From: Neorhizobium galegae
Lineage (GTDB): Bacteria > Pseudomonadota > Alphaproteobacteria > Rhizobiales > Rhizobiaceae
Reading direction: 5' to 3'
Assembly (NCBI RefSeq): GCF_021391675.1
Contig: NZ_CP090095.1
Location: 2,299,501-2,363,500, forward strand
DNA: 64,000 nucleotides
The notes below the pieces were generated by a model. The model ran no database searches and was not told where the DNA came from. It saw only the letters and a list, made by a program, of their open reading frames with translations. The position numbers and the translations under genes are program-made. This document shows positions 56,470 through 64,000 of the stretch, in pieces (within the stretch, counting starts at the first letter, position 1; each line of letters begins with the position of its first letter).

Positions 56470-56489
56470 TGTTTCGCGGATGCGAAACA
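56470..56489. promoter_or_regulatory. Hairpin in the holB-metG gap
   Basis: TGTTTCGC-GGAT-GCGAAACA is a perfect 8-bp stem with a 4-nt loop and no T tract, 48 bp before the metG start. It may be an RNA-processing or attenuation structure or a small rhizobial palindromic unit. Confidence 0.4.
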
Positions 56490-56526
56490 CAAAGTTCCTT
56501 GTGAGCTTCCCGCCCCTGCCCTTCGA

Positions 56527-57555
56527 TCAGCGCCGCGCGGCATCGAGGATCGACAGGATCGTCTGCTTGCGGTCCAGATTATAGGCCTGCGCGATGGTGA
56601 TCTTCTCGGTCATGTCGCTGACGAGTTTCGCCTGCCTGTCGGCCGTCGGAAGATCGCCGGCAAGGGCCGCGTTGCGCGCCTTGGCGATCAGGTGGTCGCT
56701 CAGGTGCTCTAGGAAAAAGCCGAAGATCACTTCGCTGTCCTTGCCGGACAGCACATCCGCCAGCCGGTGCATCGCCTTGCGGGCTGTCGGACCGTCGGCC
56801 GCGACTACCTCATCGAAGGCGGAAATGATCTCTGTGCCGCCATAGTTCAGGAGTTTCAGCGCCTGGGAAACGCTGCCCTTGGACATGCCGAGCACCATCT
56901 CTTCCGTCTTGCCGCCGTCGAGCGGCATGCCCAGGCCCGCGAGCGCCTTCGCAAGATCCCGGTCGCCGAGCGGTGACAACCGCAGCGACTGGCATCGCGA
57001 ACGGATCGTCGGCAGCAGTTTTCCGGGCGCATGCGAGAGGACCAGGAAAAGCGCACGGCGCGGCGGTTCCTCGAGGATCTTCAGGATGGCGTTCGCGGCG
57101 TTGCGGTTGAGATCATCGGCCGGATCGATGATGACGATCCGCCAATTGCCAGTGCCCGAAGTCTGGGAGAAGAAATGCCCGGCCCGGCGCACCTCGTCGA
57201 CCGTAATCGCGGTTTTCGTCTTGCCGGTCTTCTCGTCCACCGGCCGCGCCAGATGCAACAGGTTATGCGAGGCGCCGGTGGCGATCTGGCGGCTGATGGG
57301 CGAATTGAGATCGGGATCGGCGATATGATCGGGGGCGATCGCGGGATCGGGATGGGAAAGCACGTGGTTGGCAAAGCGGAAAGCGAGCGTCGCCTTGCCG
57401 ATCCCCTCCGGCCCCTCGATCAGGATCGCGTGGTGCCCCTTCCCCGAGCGGTAGCTGCGCGCCAGAAAATCCTCGGCGGCCTGATGCCCATAGAGATGCG
57501 GATTGCGCGCCGGCGGCACGGCGCCTTCCAGAATGCCGGCGGTTTCCTCGCTCAT
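56527..57555 (-). CDS. holB: DNA polymerase III subunit delta'
   Basis: The delta' subunit is part of the clamp loader. The 342 aa have a P-loop-like [20 protein letters not shown] (an Ala stands where S/T follows the Lys, consistent with delta' not hydrolysing ATP). The sensor and AAA+ core [20 protein letters not shown], then [11 protein letters not shown] follow, and the helical C-terminal domain. Its start overlaps the tmk stop (ATGA), so translation is coupled. Confidence 0.93.
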   Translation of the reverse strand: MSEETAGILEGAVPPARNPHLYGHQAAEDFLARSYRSGKGHHAILIEGPEGIGKATLAFRFANHVLSHPDPAIAPDHIADPDLNSPISRQIATGASHNLLHLARPVDEKTGKTKTAITVDEVRRAGHFFSQTSGTGNWRIVIIDPADDLNRNAANAILKILEEPPRRALFLVLSHAPGKLLPTIRSRCQSLRLSPLGDRDLAKALAGLGMPLDGGKTEEMVLGMSKGSVSQALKLLNYGGTEIISAFDEVVAADGPTARKAMHRLADVLSGKDSEVIFGFFLEHLSDHLIAKARNAALAGDLPTADRQAKLVSDMTEKITIAQAYNLDRKQTILSILDAARR

Positions 57556-58250
57556 CCGACCGATTCCGCGCTGCTCTTCTGAGTAAAGCTCAGTTCGCGC
57601 ACCAGCGGCTCGACGATCGCGAAAATCTCGTCGGCGATCTCGTCTTCGGAGCGCTCGGCGTCGACCACATGGCAGCGTTCCGGTTCCGCCTCGGCGATTT
57701 CGAGATAGGCCTCGCGGCGTTTTTCGTGGGTTTCGATCTCTTCGCGCTCGAAACGATCGGGCGCGCTGTCGGCACCGCGCTTGCGGGCACGTTTCAGCCC
57801 GACTTCGGCCGGCAGGTCGAGAATCAGCGTGCAATCCGGCACCACCCCGTTGATCGCCACCCGCTGCAGCGCCTCGATGTAATCGGGCTCCAGATTGCCG
57901 GTGACACCCTGGTAGACGCGTGAGGAATCGATGAACCGGTCGCAGAGCACGACTGCGCCACTTTCGAGCGCCGGCCGGATCACCTCCTCGACATGGTCGT
58001 TGCGGGCGGCGGCAAACAGGATCGCCTCCATCCGCACGCCGAACTCTTCCGCAGCCCCTGAGAGCAGAACGTGGCGCACGGCTTCCGCCCCCGGCGAGCC
58101 GCCAGGCTCGCGGGTCATCAGCACATCATGGCCGCGGCGGCGCAGCTGATCTGCGAGCCGGCGAATCTGGGTGGATTTGCCAGCCCCCTCGCCGCCTTCG
58201 AAAGTTACGAACAATCCGGAATGTTCTGCCACGCGTCTTTCCGCACTCAT
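57552..58250 (-). CDS. tmk: Thymidylate kinase
   Basis: Tmk phosphorylates dTMP to dTDP. The 232 aa have the P-loop [18 protein letters not shown], the [13 protein letters not shown] motif and the LID region [16 protein letters not shown]. It belongs to the Lys/Arg-rich LID class. The ATG at 58250 is chosen; an ATG eight codons earlier is possible. It overlaps holB by 4 bp and follows dacC on the same strand. Confidence 0.95.
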   Translation of the reverse strand: MSAERRVAEHSGLFVTFEGGEGAGKSTQIRRLADQLRRRGHDVLMTREPGGSPGAEAVRHVLLSGAAEEFGVRMEAILFAAARNDHVEEVIRPALESGAVVLCDRFIDSSRVYQGVTGNLEPDYIEALQRVAINGVVPDCTLILDLPAEVGLKRARKRGADSAPDRFEREEIETHEKRREAYLEIAEAEPERCHVVDAERSEDEIADEIFAIVEPLVRELSFTQKSSAESVG

Positions 58251-58301
58251 TTTATGCTTCAGCTTATAACGCATATGGGTGCGCTGCGAAACATCGTGTT
58301 G

Positions 58302-59486
58302 TCAAAGCCAGAAGAACATCAGTTCGAGCAGCGCGTCCGTCGCCTGGCTGACGAGGCTACCGGTTTCGATCGGCTTGGCCGTCACCAGCGGCACTTCCCG
58401 CACCACCCGGTCGCCCGAAGAAATCCTCAGCACGCCGACATCCTGACCTTCGGTCACCGGAGCCCTGAGCGGCCAGCGATAGACGATTCGTCCGGAAAGG
58501 CGGTCGGGATTGTTGGCCGGCAGATAGATATCGACCGGTTCCCGGGCCACGAGATCGACATGGCTCGACGTGCCGCCATAGACGCTCGCCTGGCCGATCA
58601 CCTCGCCTTGCTTGAACAGGACCTTGGTCTCGAACGAAGACAGCCCCCATTCGAGCACCCTTCTCGCCTCTTCCAGCCGTTCCTTGTCGCTCGCAAGCCC
58701 GCCCATGGCAAGGAAGAGCCGGGTGCCATTGCGTGCCACCGACGCCACCAGCGCATAACCCGAACCCTCGGCAAAACCGGCGCCAAGGCCGTCGACGCCG
58801 ATATTGAGCGAAAAAAGCGGGTTCTTGTTACGCTGGAAGATCTTGTTCCAGGTAAAATCCGGCTGCGCGTAGATCGGATAGAATTCCGGATATTCGCGAA
58901 AGATATGACGAGAGAGTTCGACAAGGTCGCGGGCGGTCGTGCGGCTCTCCGTGTCCGGCAGGCCGGTGGAATTACCGAAGACGGAACGGCCGAGCCCGAG
59001 ATCCTTGGCGCGCGCCGTCATCCGCGCTGCAAACTCGCCTTCCGAATGGGAAATGCCTTCCGCCAGCACGATGCAGGCATCATTGCCGTTCTGGACGACG
59101 ACGCCTTTGACGAGATCTTCGACGCGTATCTGCGATTTCAGCGCCGCGAACATGGTGGTGGTGCCCGAGGGCGCCCCGCCGGTGCGCCAGGCAAATTCGG
59201 TGACCGGGAAGGTCGTGTCGCGGCTGATCTCGCCGCGCTTCAATGCGCTGAAGACCACTTCCATGGTCATCAGCTTGGCGAGCGAGGCCGGTGGGAATCC
59301 CTGATTTTCGTTGGAGGCGAGCAGCACCGTGCCGGTCTTCGCCTCGACCATATAGATCTGCTTCGCCTTGGTCACGAAGGCGGGCGGTGGTTCCTGTGCG
59401 TTGACGGCTCCCGAAGGCGCACCCGCTTGCAGGAATACTTGCAGCAATACTAGGCAAAGCAGAATCAGCAGGCGCCGCATGATCAC
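58302..59486 (-). CDS. S11-family D-Ala-D-Ala carboxypeptidase homolog with altered SxN and KTG motifs
   Basis: The 394-aa protein has a signal peptide (LLILLCLVLLQVFLQAGAPS) and an S11 domain with the nucleophile motif SLAK (Ser68, Lys71). The second motif reads NGN (133-135) where SxN is usual. The third reads GAG (235-237, in VDGLGAGFAE) where KTG is usual. It may not trim pentapeptides, or may do so poorly. A C-terminal PBP5_C-like beta domain is present. It is upstream of tmk on the same strand. The other S11 gene in this window (11784-13346) has intact motifs. Confidence 0.88.
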   Translation of the reverse strand: MIMRRLLILLCLVLLQVFLQAGAPSGAVNAQEPPPAFVTKAKQIYMVEAKTGTVLLASNENQGFPPASLAKLMTMEVVFSALKRGEISRDTTFPVTEFAWRTGGAPSGTTTMFAALKSQIRVEDLVKGVVVQNGNDACIVLAEGISHSEGEFAARMTARAKDLGLGRSVFGNSTGLPDTESRTTARDLVELSRHIFREYPEFYPIYAQPDFTWNKIFQRNKNPLFSLNIGVDGLGAGFAEGSGYALVASVARNGTRLFLAMGGLASDKERLEEARRVLEWGLSSFETKVLFKQGEVIGQASVYGGTSSHVDLVAREPVDIYLPANNPDRLSGRIVYRWPLRAPVTEGQDVGVLRISSGDRVVREVPLVTAKPIETGSLVSQATDALLELMFFWL

Positions 59487-59547
59487 CCCACGAACCGTCC
59501 CTACCTATGCCTAGCAGTGGCGATTGCAACCTGCAATCGCCCAAGAA

Positions 59548-60609
59548 CTATCGCACGGGCTTTTGAGCGGCCTTGGGACCTTCCAGCACCATGTTGCCGA
59601 ACACGACCCGCGGAGTTTTTGCCTGCGGAGCGGATGAATAGGCGGTTTCCAGGCTCCGGCCCTGCGACGGCCGCGTCTGAGCCTCGACGGGGTAGGAAGA
59701 GGCTACCTGCCGGTTCTGCGCGGGAGCAACCCCGGCGACCGGCCGCTCGATCGGGTGCGGACCGACCTGCGGCGATGTCGAGAAATTCTCGAGAGCCTTG
59801 AAGGCCGGGGGCGCAGAGGCTACCGGCGCCGGGCCGCTCGGCGTGCGGCCTGCCAGCGCGGTCGGACGCGGCATGGCCGAGCCGTAATTCTGGAGCTGGT
59901 CGCCCAGCGTCTGGTTCGACGCGACCATGACGCCAGTTGCGATCTGGCCTTCCGGCCGGATCGACGGCAGGCGATCACCCTTGCGGACATAGGAGGCCAT
60001 CAGGAACGGCATGTCCTTGCCGTCCATGCGGGCGCGGCCGACATATTGCACGTTGACCTTGGCGGTGCCGATCCGCTTCATATCCAGCATCTCGGCGGTC
60101 TTGTCGGAAACGTCGATGATACGGCCCGGATGATAGGGGCCGCGGTCATTGACCCGGACGATGACCGAGGTGCCGTTGTCGATATTGGTCACGCGGGCAT
60201 AACTCGGCAGCGGAAAGGTCGGATGCGCGGCAGACAGGTGGTCGCTATCATAAACTTCGCCATTGGCGGTCAGACGGCCGTGGAAGGCGGACCCGTACCA
60301 GGAGGCAAGACCGCTCCTGTTGTAATTCGGATCTTCCTTCGGAACGTAAGTCTGGCCCTTCACCTCATAGGGCTGGCCGACCATGAAGCGGCCGCCACCC
60401 TTCGGCACCGGCCGGTCGTCGCCGACCACGCGCGGGCTCGCCTTGACGCCATATTCCTTTTCGGAAAAATACTCTTTGCTGCGGGGTTTCGACTTCGGTG
60501 CCTCGGTCGTGGCGCAGGATGCCATACCCGCGCAGACCATCGTTATCCCGAGCCATTTCGCACCCAGCGAAAGCTTGCAGCCACTCACACCCAAACTCAT
60601 CCGTCCCAT
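59548..60609 (-). CDS. rlpA: RlpA-family septal ring lipoprotein
   Basis: The 353-aa lipoprotein has a signal peptide with lipobox CAGMASCATT (lipidated Cys32) and a double-psi beta-barrel domain (GLASWYGSAFHGRLTANGEV, then VIVRVNDRGPYHPGRIIDVS). Members cleave denuded peptidoglycan at the septum or lack activity. The DPBB domain is followed by a ~150-residue Pro/Ala linker, with no SPOR domain seen. The ATG at 60609 has GAAGGC upstream. It heads the rlpA-dacC-tmk-holB-metG string. Confidence 0.92.
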   Translation of the reverse strand: MGRMSLGVSGCKLSLGAKWLGITMVCAGMASCATTEAPKSKPRSKEYFSEKEYGVKASPRVVGDDRPVPKGGGRFMVGQPYEVKGQTYVPKEDPNYNRSGLASWYGSAFHGRLTANGEVYDSDHLSAAHPTFPLPSYARVTNIDNGTSVIVRVNDRGPYHPGRIIDVSDKTAEMLDMKRIGTAKVNVQYVGRARMDGKDMPFLMASYVRKGDRLPSIRPEGQIATGVMVASNQTLGDQLQNYGSAMPRPTALAGRTPSGPAPVASAPPAFKALENFSTSPQVGPHPIERPVAGVAPAQNRQVASSYPVEAQTRPSQGRSLETAYSSAPQAKTPRVVFGNMVLEGPKAAQKPVR

Positions 60610-60856
60610 GCCGCCTTCACTGCACCAGGCTGCGAACGATCCTCGCGACCGTACCGCCTTTCACAGCCATTGAACCAGTCCGGGACATACCCCTATGCCG
60701 ACGGACACAATGAAGGCGAACCTTTGCTAGCATCGCGGCAAAAATGCGAACGAAAACGGGGGAAAAGATAAAATTCTATTTGATATGGTTAATCATGCGC
60801 TAACAACGAGCACTTGCAGCCAAGATTAACTTCTCAGGAATCCAGGAATTGCACAA

Positions 60857-61105
60857 TCAAAGTTCCGGATCGTCATGCCATTGTGTCTGGAACGACAGGT
60901 GGCCGGTAAATACCGACTGCCCAGACTCGTTACGCACCTCGATGGAGATCGAGCCCTTCCCCCGCTCGGGAAATTCCTCGCGGGCGATGTCCGCCAATAT
61001 CCGGCTCACCTCCCGGCTGATCTCCTCGCGGGTCGATATTTCCTGGCCCTCATTGTCGCGCACAGGCCCGTCGCCGTTGATCAAATCGAAGAAGTATCGC
61101 GCCAT
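60857..61105 (-). CDS. DUF6894 small protein
   Basis: The 82-aa protein begins MARYFFDLINGDGPVRDNEG, the typical DUF6894 opening, and continues with an Ile/Glu-rich helix (EEISREVSRILADIAREEFP) and a C-terminal beta part (GSISIEVRNESGQSVFTGHL). The family is common in multiple copies in rhizobia and has no known function. It is divergent from the CRP/FNR gene. Confidence 0.85.
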   Translation of the reverse strand: MARYFFDLINGDGPVRDNEGQEISTREEISREVSRILADIAREEFPERGKGSISIEVRNESGQSVFTGHLSFQTQWHDDPEL

Positions 61106-61247
61106 GCCATGCTCACTGCCTTGAGTATTACCGACCAAATTTCTTTCGACCGCATTTGTTCCCGCCCAGTGGTCAGTTCTTCCGAGGGATCTATATGGCC
61201 TCCTCATCCGTTCTTTCCCTGGATATTGATGCCCGCCGAGGACAATC

Positions 61248-61967
61248 GTGATCGACTCTCTACTTCTAAATCTCGAACAGCATGACGTTCTTACCGATGA
61301 AGAACGCAACATTCTCAGGCGAATCGTCGGCCGTGAAAGGCGCTTTCTGACGGGAGAAGATTTCGTCTCGGAGGGATCGAGGCCGGGCTACAGCAGCCTC
61401 CTCGTCGACGGGTTCGCGGCCCGATACAAACTGACGGCGGAAGGCACGCGGCAGATCACGGCAATCCACGTCGCCGGCGATTTCGTAGACCTGCATGCCT
61501 TCCTGCTGAAAACCATGGATCACGGCGTCGTCGCGCTGTCTCCATGCCATATCAGCCTTTGCGACCATGCCGATCTGAAGCAGGTGACGGAACAGCATCC
61601 GCACCTGACCCGGATGTTGTGGCTCGATACGCTGGTCCACGGCTCGATCCACCGGGCCTGGATCGTCGCCATGGGGCGCCGCTCCAAGACCTCCCATCTC
61701 GCCCATATTCTTTGCGAACTCTACGTCCGGCTGGGAGTGGTCCGCCGCACCAACGGCTGGAGCTTTCACCTTCCGCTCTCACAGGGCGAGATGGCAGATG
61801 TGCTGGGATTGTCGCTCGTCCACATGAACCGCGTCATCCAGACGCTCAGGCGAGAACGCCTGATCTCCTGGTCCAACCACACGATCACCATTCTCGACTG
61901 GGACCGGTTGCAGGAAGTGGCGGAATTCGATCCCACCTATCTGAGCCTGTCTGTGGAGCCACGGTGA
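61248..61967 (+). CDS. CRP/FNR-family transcriptional regulator
   Basis: The 239-aa protein has an N-terminal cyclic-nucleotide-binding-like domain (residues ~20-130, FVSEGSRPGYSSLLVDGFAA, ITAIHVAGDFVDLHAFLL) and a C-terminal HTH_Crp_2 (LPLSQGEMADVLGLSLVHMN). No FNR-type cluster of N-terminal Cys is present, so oxygen sensing by Fe-S is unlikely. Translation starts at GTG 61248 after GAGGA. Targets are unknown. Confidence 0.9.
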   Translation: MIDSLLLNLEQHDVLTDEERNILRRIVGRERRFLTGEDFVSEGSRPGYSSLLVDGFAARYKLTAEGTRQITAIHVAGDFVDLHAFLLKTMDHGVVALSPCHISLCDHADLKQVTEQHPHLTRMLWLDTLVHGSIHRAWIVAMGRRSKTSHLAHILCELYVRLGVVRRTNGWSFHLPLSQGEMADVLGLSLVHMNRVIQTLRRERLISWSNHTITILDWDRLQEVAEFDPTYLSLSVEPR

Positions 61968-61982
61968 CGAGGCGTGACAACT

Positions 61983-62615
61983 TCAATGGTCGGCAGAACT
62001 CGAACGCGCGCCGTCCAACGCCTTCGGACCGGCCAAGCGTAACGCTGCCTGCCCTACGAGGTGGGCGATGCGGTCCGACAACTCCGGGTCCGATACGGCA
62101 CGGGCAAGCGTAACGCCTCCGCTGAGCATGGCGAGCAGCACGATCGCCTGATCTTTTTGCGAACCGGCGGGCGTGCCTGGAGCATCATTCTCCGGCAAAC
62201 CTGCGGCGACCTCTTCGACGAGGCGCTTCAACTCTGCCGTATAAGCAGCGCGCGTATCGTCATCGGCGCGCATCACGTCGGTGGACAGGCTCGGCAAGGC
62301 ACAGCTTTCGCCAAGATCGCAGGTCCGTTTGTAACCAAGATAGAATCCCACGAAGGTCGTCAGCCAGTTCGTCTGCTCGCTGCCTTTGAGCGCTGCAATC
62401 CCTTGCCGCAACTCTTCCAAGCCTGACAGCACGGCGGTACGGAAGGCTTCGCTCTTGGACTTAAAGTGCCCATAGAAGGCGCCGTTGGTCACGCCAGCGG
62501 CCTTGGTCAATGCTTCGATGCCGCCGCCACCATAGCCCTCCTTCCGGAAAACCCGGCCCGCCGCCGCCACGATCTTCGATTTGGTCTCCTGCTTATGCTC
62601 CGGGCTGTAGCGCAT
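61983..62615 (-). CDS. TetR/AcrR-family repressor
   Basis: The 210-aa regulator has an N-terminal TetR HTH (KSKIVAAAGRVFRKEGYGGG, ALTKAAGVTNGAFYGHFKSK) and a helical ligand-binding domain. It is divergent from the tautomerase-family gene. The palindrome at 62638-62662 lies between their start codons and is the likely operator. The pair probably forms a small ligand-induced unit. Confidence 0.92.
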   Translation of the reverse strand: MRYSPEHKQETKSKIVAAAGRVFRKEGYGGGGIEALTKAAGVTNGAFYGHFKSKSEAFRTAVLSGLEELRQGIAALKGSEQTNWLTTFVGFYLGYKRTCDLGESCALPSLSTDVMRADDDTRAAYTAELKRLVEEVAAGLPENDAPGTPAGSQKDQAIVLLAMLSGGVTLARAVSDPELSDRIAHLVGQAALRLAGPKALDGARSSSADH

Positions 62616-62637
62616 GCCATCCTCATTAAGAGTGACT

Positions 62638-62662
62638 GCTCTTTATCCCTTGAATAAAGAGC
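62638..62662. promoter_or_regulatory. Palindromic operator between TetR and tautomerase genes
   Basis: GCTCTTTAT-N7-ATAAAGAGC is a perfect 9-bp inverted repeat in the 117-bp divergent gap, 23 bp upstream of the TetR start. A further half-site like ATAGAGAGC lies about 15 bp to its right. Confidence 0.65.
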
Positions 62663-62732
62663 GATCGGTGTTTATAGATAGAGAGCATTCGGTATATATC
62701 AAATGCCTTTCCTGTTCAAATGAGGAGACCCC

Positions 62733-63161
62733 ATGCCCATTACGCTCACCGTGCCCGAAGGCCTGCTATCGCCACAAGCGCAGGCCGAGGCCTTTTCCGG
62801 ATTAACAGACGCGATTCTCGAAGTCTCGGGTCTGACCGGCAATGCCTTCATGACAGCCAACATCGTGGGTTCGATCAACGTGTTGCCGAAGGACAATATG
62901 CTTGCCGGTGGCAAGGTGGTGGCAGCAGCTTTTATCGAACTTAAGCTCCCCGAGATCGCCCTGGCGACGCCTGAGGCTAAAAACGCTTTTATCGAGAAGG
63001 CAACGGATGTCGTCGAAAAGGCGGCTGGGGGACGGCTGAAGCGTGAACATATCTGGTCAAACATAGTCTACGCTCCCGAAGGAGCCTGGGGCATCGCCGG
63101 CCGCAGCTACGACAATGCCAGCTTGATCGAGGCCATAGCGGGCACCGGTGTCACCCTGTAG
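62733..63161 (+). CDS. Tautomerase-family protein
   Basis: The 142-aa protein begins MPITLTVPEGLLSPQAQAEA; the Pro after the initiator Met would be the catalytic amine of the tautomerase superfamily. It is about twice the length of 4-oxalocrotonate tautomerase and about equal to the fused or MIF-like members. It ends SLIEAIAGTGVTL. The substrate is unknown. A TetR gene is divergent, and this is its likely target. A VOC gene follows after 83 bp. Confidence 0.75.
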   Translation: MPITLTVPEGLLSPQAQAEAFSGLTDAILEVSGLTGNAFMTANIVGSINVLPKDNMLAGGKVVAAAFIELKLPEIALATPEAKNAFIEKATDVVEKAAGGRLKREHIWSNIVYAPEGAWGIAGRSYDNASLIEAIAGTGVTL

Positions 63162-63244
63162 CGTTCGCATCTCTAAATTCCTCAAAGCTGGACTGCGAAA
63201 CGCCAAGATTTCGCGGTCTGGTACCTCTCATTGGAGGCCATGCC

Positions 63245-63655
63245 ATGCAGCTTGCCAACTATCTCTTTTTTACGACCCAGTGCGAAGCAGCGCTCGACTT
63301 CTATACCAAATGTGGCCTTGGTCGGGTCACTGCGCTCATGCGTCACGGCGACCACGGAGTGCCGCTCGCCTCTGAAAGTATGCGCGGCAAAGTCATGCAC
63401 TCCCGCTTCGAGGGACCTGGCCTTTTGTTCTTCGCCTCGGACAATCACGATGCCGAGCCGATGCGAGGCTCCGCTCACATGCTCATCATCGACGATCGCG
63501 CCACGACAGACCGATTATTCATGGCGCTTGCCGATGGCGGCAAGATTACCACACATCTGGCGGTGCAGCCGTGGGGCAGTTATTACGGCAAACTCACCGA
63601 CCGGTTCGGTGTCCAGTGGATGCTGGACTGCCTATCCCAGACTGCCGCGCGGTAA
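63245..63655 (+). CDS. VOC-superfamily (PhnB-like) protein
   Basis: The 136-aa protein fits the PhnB-like VOC fold: NYLFFTTQCEAALDFYTKCG at the start, then SAHMLIIDDRATTDRLFMAL and WGSYYGKLTDRFGVQWMLDC. It may follow the tautomerase gene in one transcript. A GGAGG site precedes the ATG at 63245. Function is unknown; related PhnB-like proteins bind metals and small substrates. Confidence 0.85.
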   Translation: MQLANYLFFTTQCEAALDFYTKCGLGRVTALMRHGDHGVPLASESMRGKVMHSRFEGPGLLFFASDNHDAEPMRGSAHMLIIDDRATTDRLFMALADGGKITTHLAVQPWGSYYGKLTDRFGVQWMLDCLSQTAAR

Positions 63656-63728
63656 TAGCCGGCCGGTGATCGGAGTGCGATGTAGCTGCTGCGCAGAATA
63701 TCGCGCTTGGCGCGGACCGTCAGCAGTT

Positions 63729-63818
63729 TGGCGGAAGAGGTGGGATTCGAACCCACGGTACGGTTTCCCGCACGCCGGTTTTCAAGACCGGTTCCTTAAA
63801 CCACTCGGACACTCTTCC
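63729..63818 (-). tRNA. tRNA-Ser (anticodon TGA)
   Basis: On the minus strand the acceptor stem GGAAGAG/CTCTTCC is followed by G and an encoded CCA. The anticodon loop CTTGAAA, flanked by ACCGGT/ACCGG, gives TGA, which reads UCA-type serine codons. A long variable arm (GTGCGGGAAACCGTAC) marks the class II tRNA. Confidence 0.96.
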
Positions 63819-63871
63819 AGTGCGCTGGCTTTATAACGGTCACGCGTCCAGCGTCAACCTCACCTGCCCCA

Positions 63872-64000
63872 TCAGCCCTCGGCAAAGCTTTTCAGCGTCT
63901 CGCCCGAAAGCCTGTAACGGATCCACTCGCTCATCGGTTCGGCGCCGATCGCCCGGTAAACCCGGATCGCCGGTTCGTTCCAGTCGAGCACGCTCCATTC
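63872..64000 (-). CDS. GNAT-family N-acetyltransferase, 5' end outside window
   Basis: Only the last ~42 residues are present; the gene runs off the right edge. They read EWSVLDWNEPAIRVYRAIGA, then EPMSEWIRYRLSGETLKSFA, the C-terminal motif of diamine or spermidine-type GNAT acetyltransferases (LDWNxPAIxxYRxxGA). The stop is at 63872. tRNA-Ser lies 53 bp downstream on the same strand. Confidence 0.85.
   Translation of the reverse strand, partial: EWSVLDWNEPAIRVYRAIGAEPMSEWIRYRLSGETLKSFAEG

Overview
The window is a GC-rich, gene-dense stretch of bacterial chromosome. Gene content points to an alphaproteobacterium of the Rhizobiaceae (Rhizobium/Agrobacterium/Neorhizobium group; the genus cannot be fixed by eye). 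Markers include a hybrid bacteriophytochrome of the Agrobacterium Agp2 type, DUF1489, DUF2336 and DUF6894 proteins, a BTLCP-type cysteine peptidase, a trpD-trpC-moaC-moeA string, and a rlpA-dacC-tmk-holB-metG-tatD-MBL string. Nearly all of it is housekeeping. There is no prophage, no CRISPR array and one insertion sequence.

Layout. 1-9000: a truncated SRPBCC protein, an EamA permease and lipB, tRNA-Leu(GAG), OsmC and BON-domain stress proteins, a peptide-deformylase-like protein that has lost its metal ligands, mgtE, a MerR regulator with a palindromic operator, and two membrane proteins. 9200-20800: serine deaminase, a SPOR-domain D-Ala-D-Ala carboxypeptidase, a BTLCP peptidase, a two-domain PilZ protein, a PAS protein, rhomboid, a CBS protein, a patatin, hisI and folE. 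21000-31000: an Fe-S scaffold relative with yidD, thrS, a nitroreductase/flavin reductase pair, a CitE-like protein, a DUF2336 protein, and an AI-2E-family permease broken by a 1-nt frameshift. 31200-43500: the bacteriophytochrome, parE, tpiA, secG, pyrG, an SDR, and a divergent pair of citrate-synthase-like genes, one fused to a DNA-binding helix-turn-helix. 43500-51700: VOC protein, photolyase, moeA, moaC, trpC, trpD, ppiD and DUF486. 52000-53150: an IS30-family element. 53250-60600: the MBL-tatD-metG-holB-tmk-dacC-rlpA string, with tatD frameshifted. 60850-64000: a CRP/FNR regulator, a TetR/tautomerase pair with a palindromic operator, a VOC protein, tRNA-Ser(TGA) and a truncated GNAT gene.

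The most striking feature is at 53159-53186. A 28-bp sequence has the architecture of a XerC/XerD dif site (11-bp arm, 6-bp spacer, 11-bp arm, inner CGCATAA and TTATG). The octamer GGGNAGGG, the E. coli FtsK-orienting KOPS motif, flips strand at that point: by my reading 11 copies on + and 1 on - to its left, then 0 on + and 4 on - to its right. The simplest reading is that the window spans the chromosome terminus, with an IS30 element about 15 bp from dif.

The second notable locus is the citrate-synthase pair at 41158-43471. One member keeps all three catalytic residues yet carries an N-terminal HTH. The other has Glu for the catalytic Asp. Two palindromes lie at the start of the HTH gene, so the pair may be an enzyme-derived metabolite sensor and its target.
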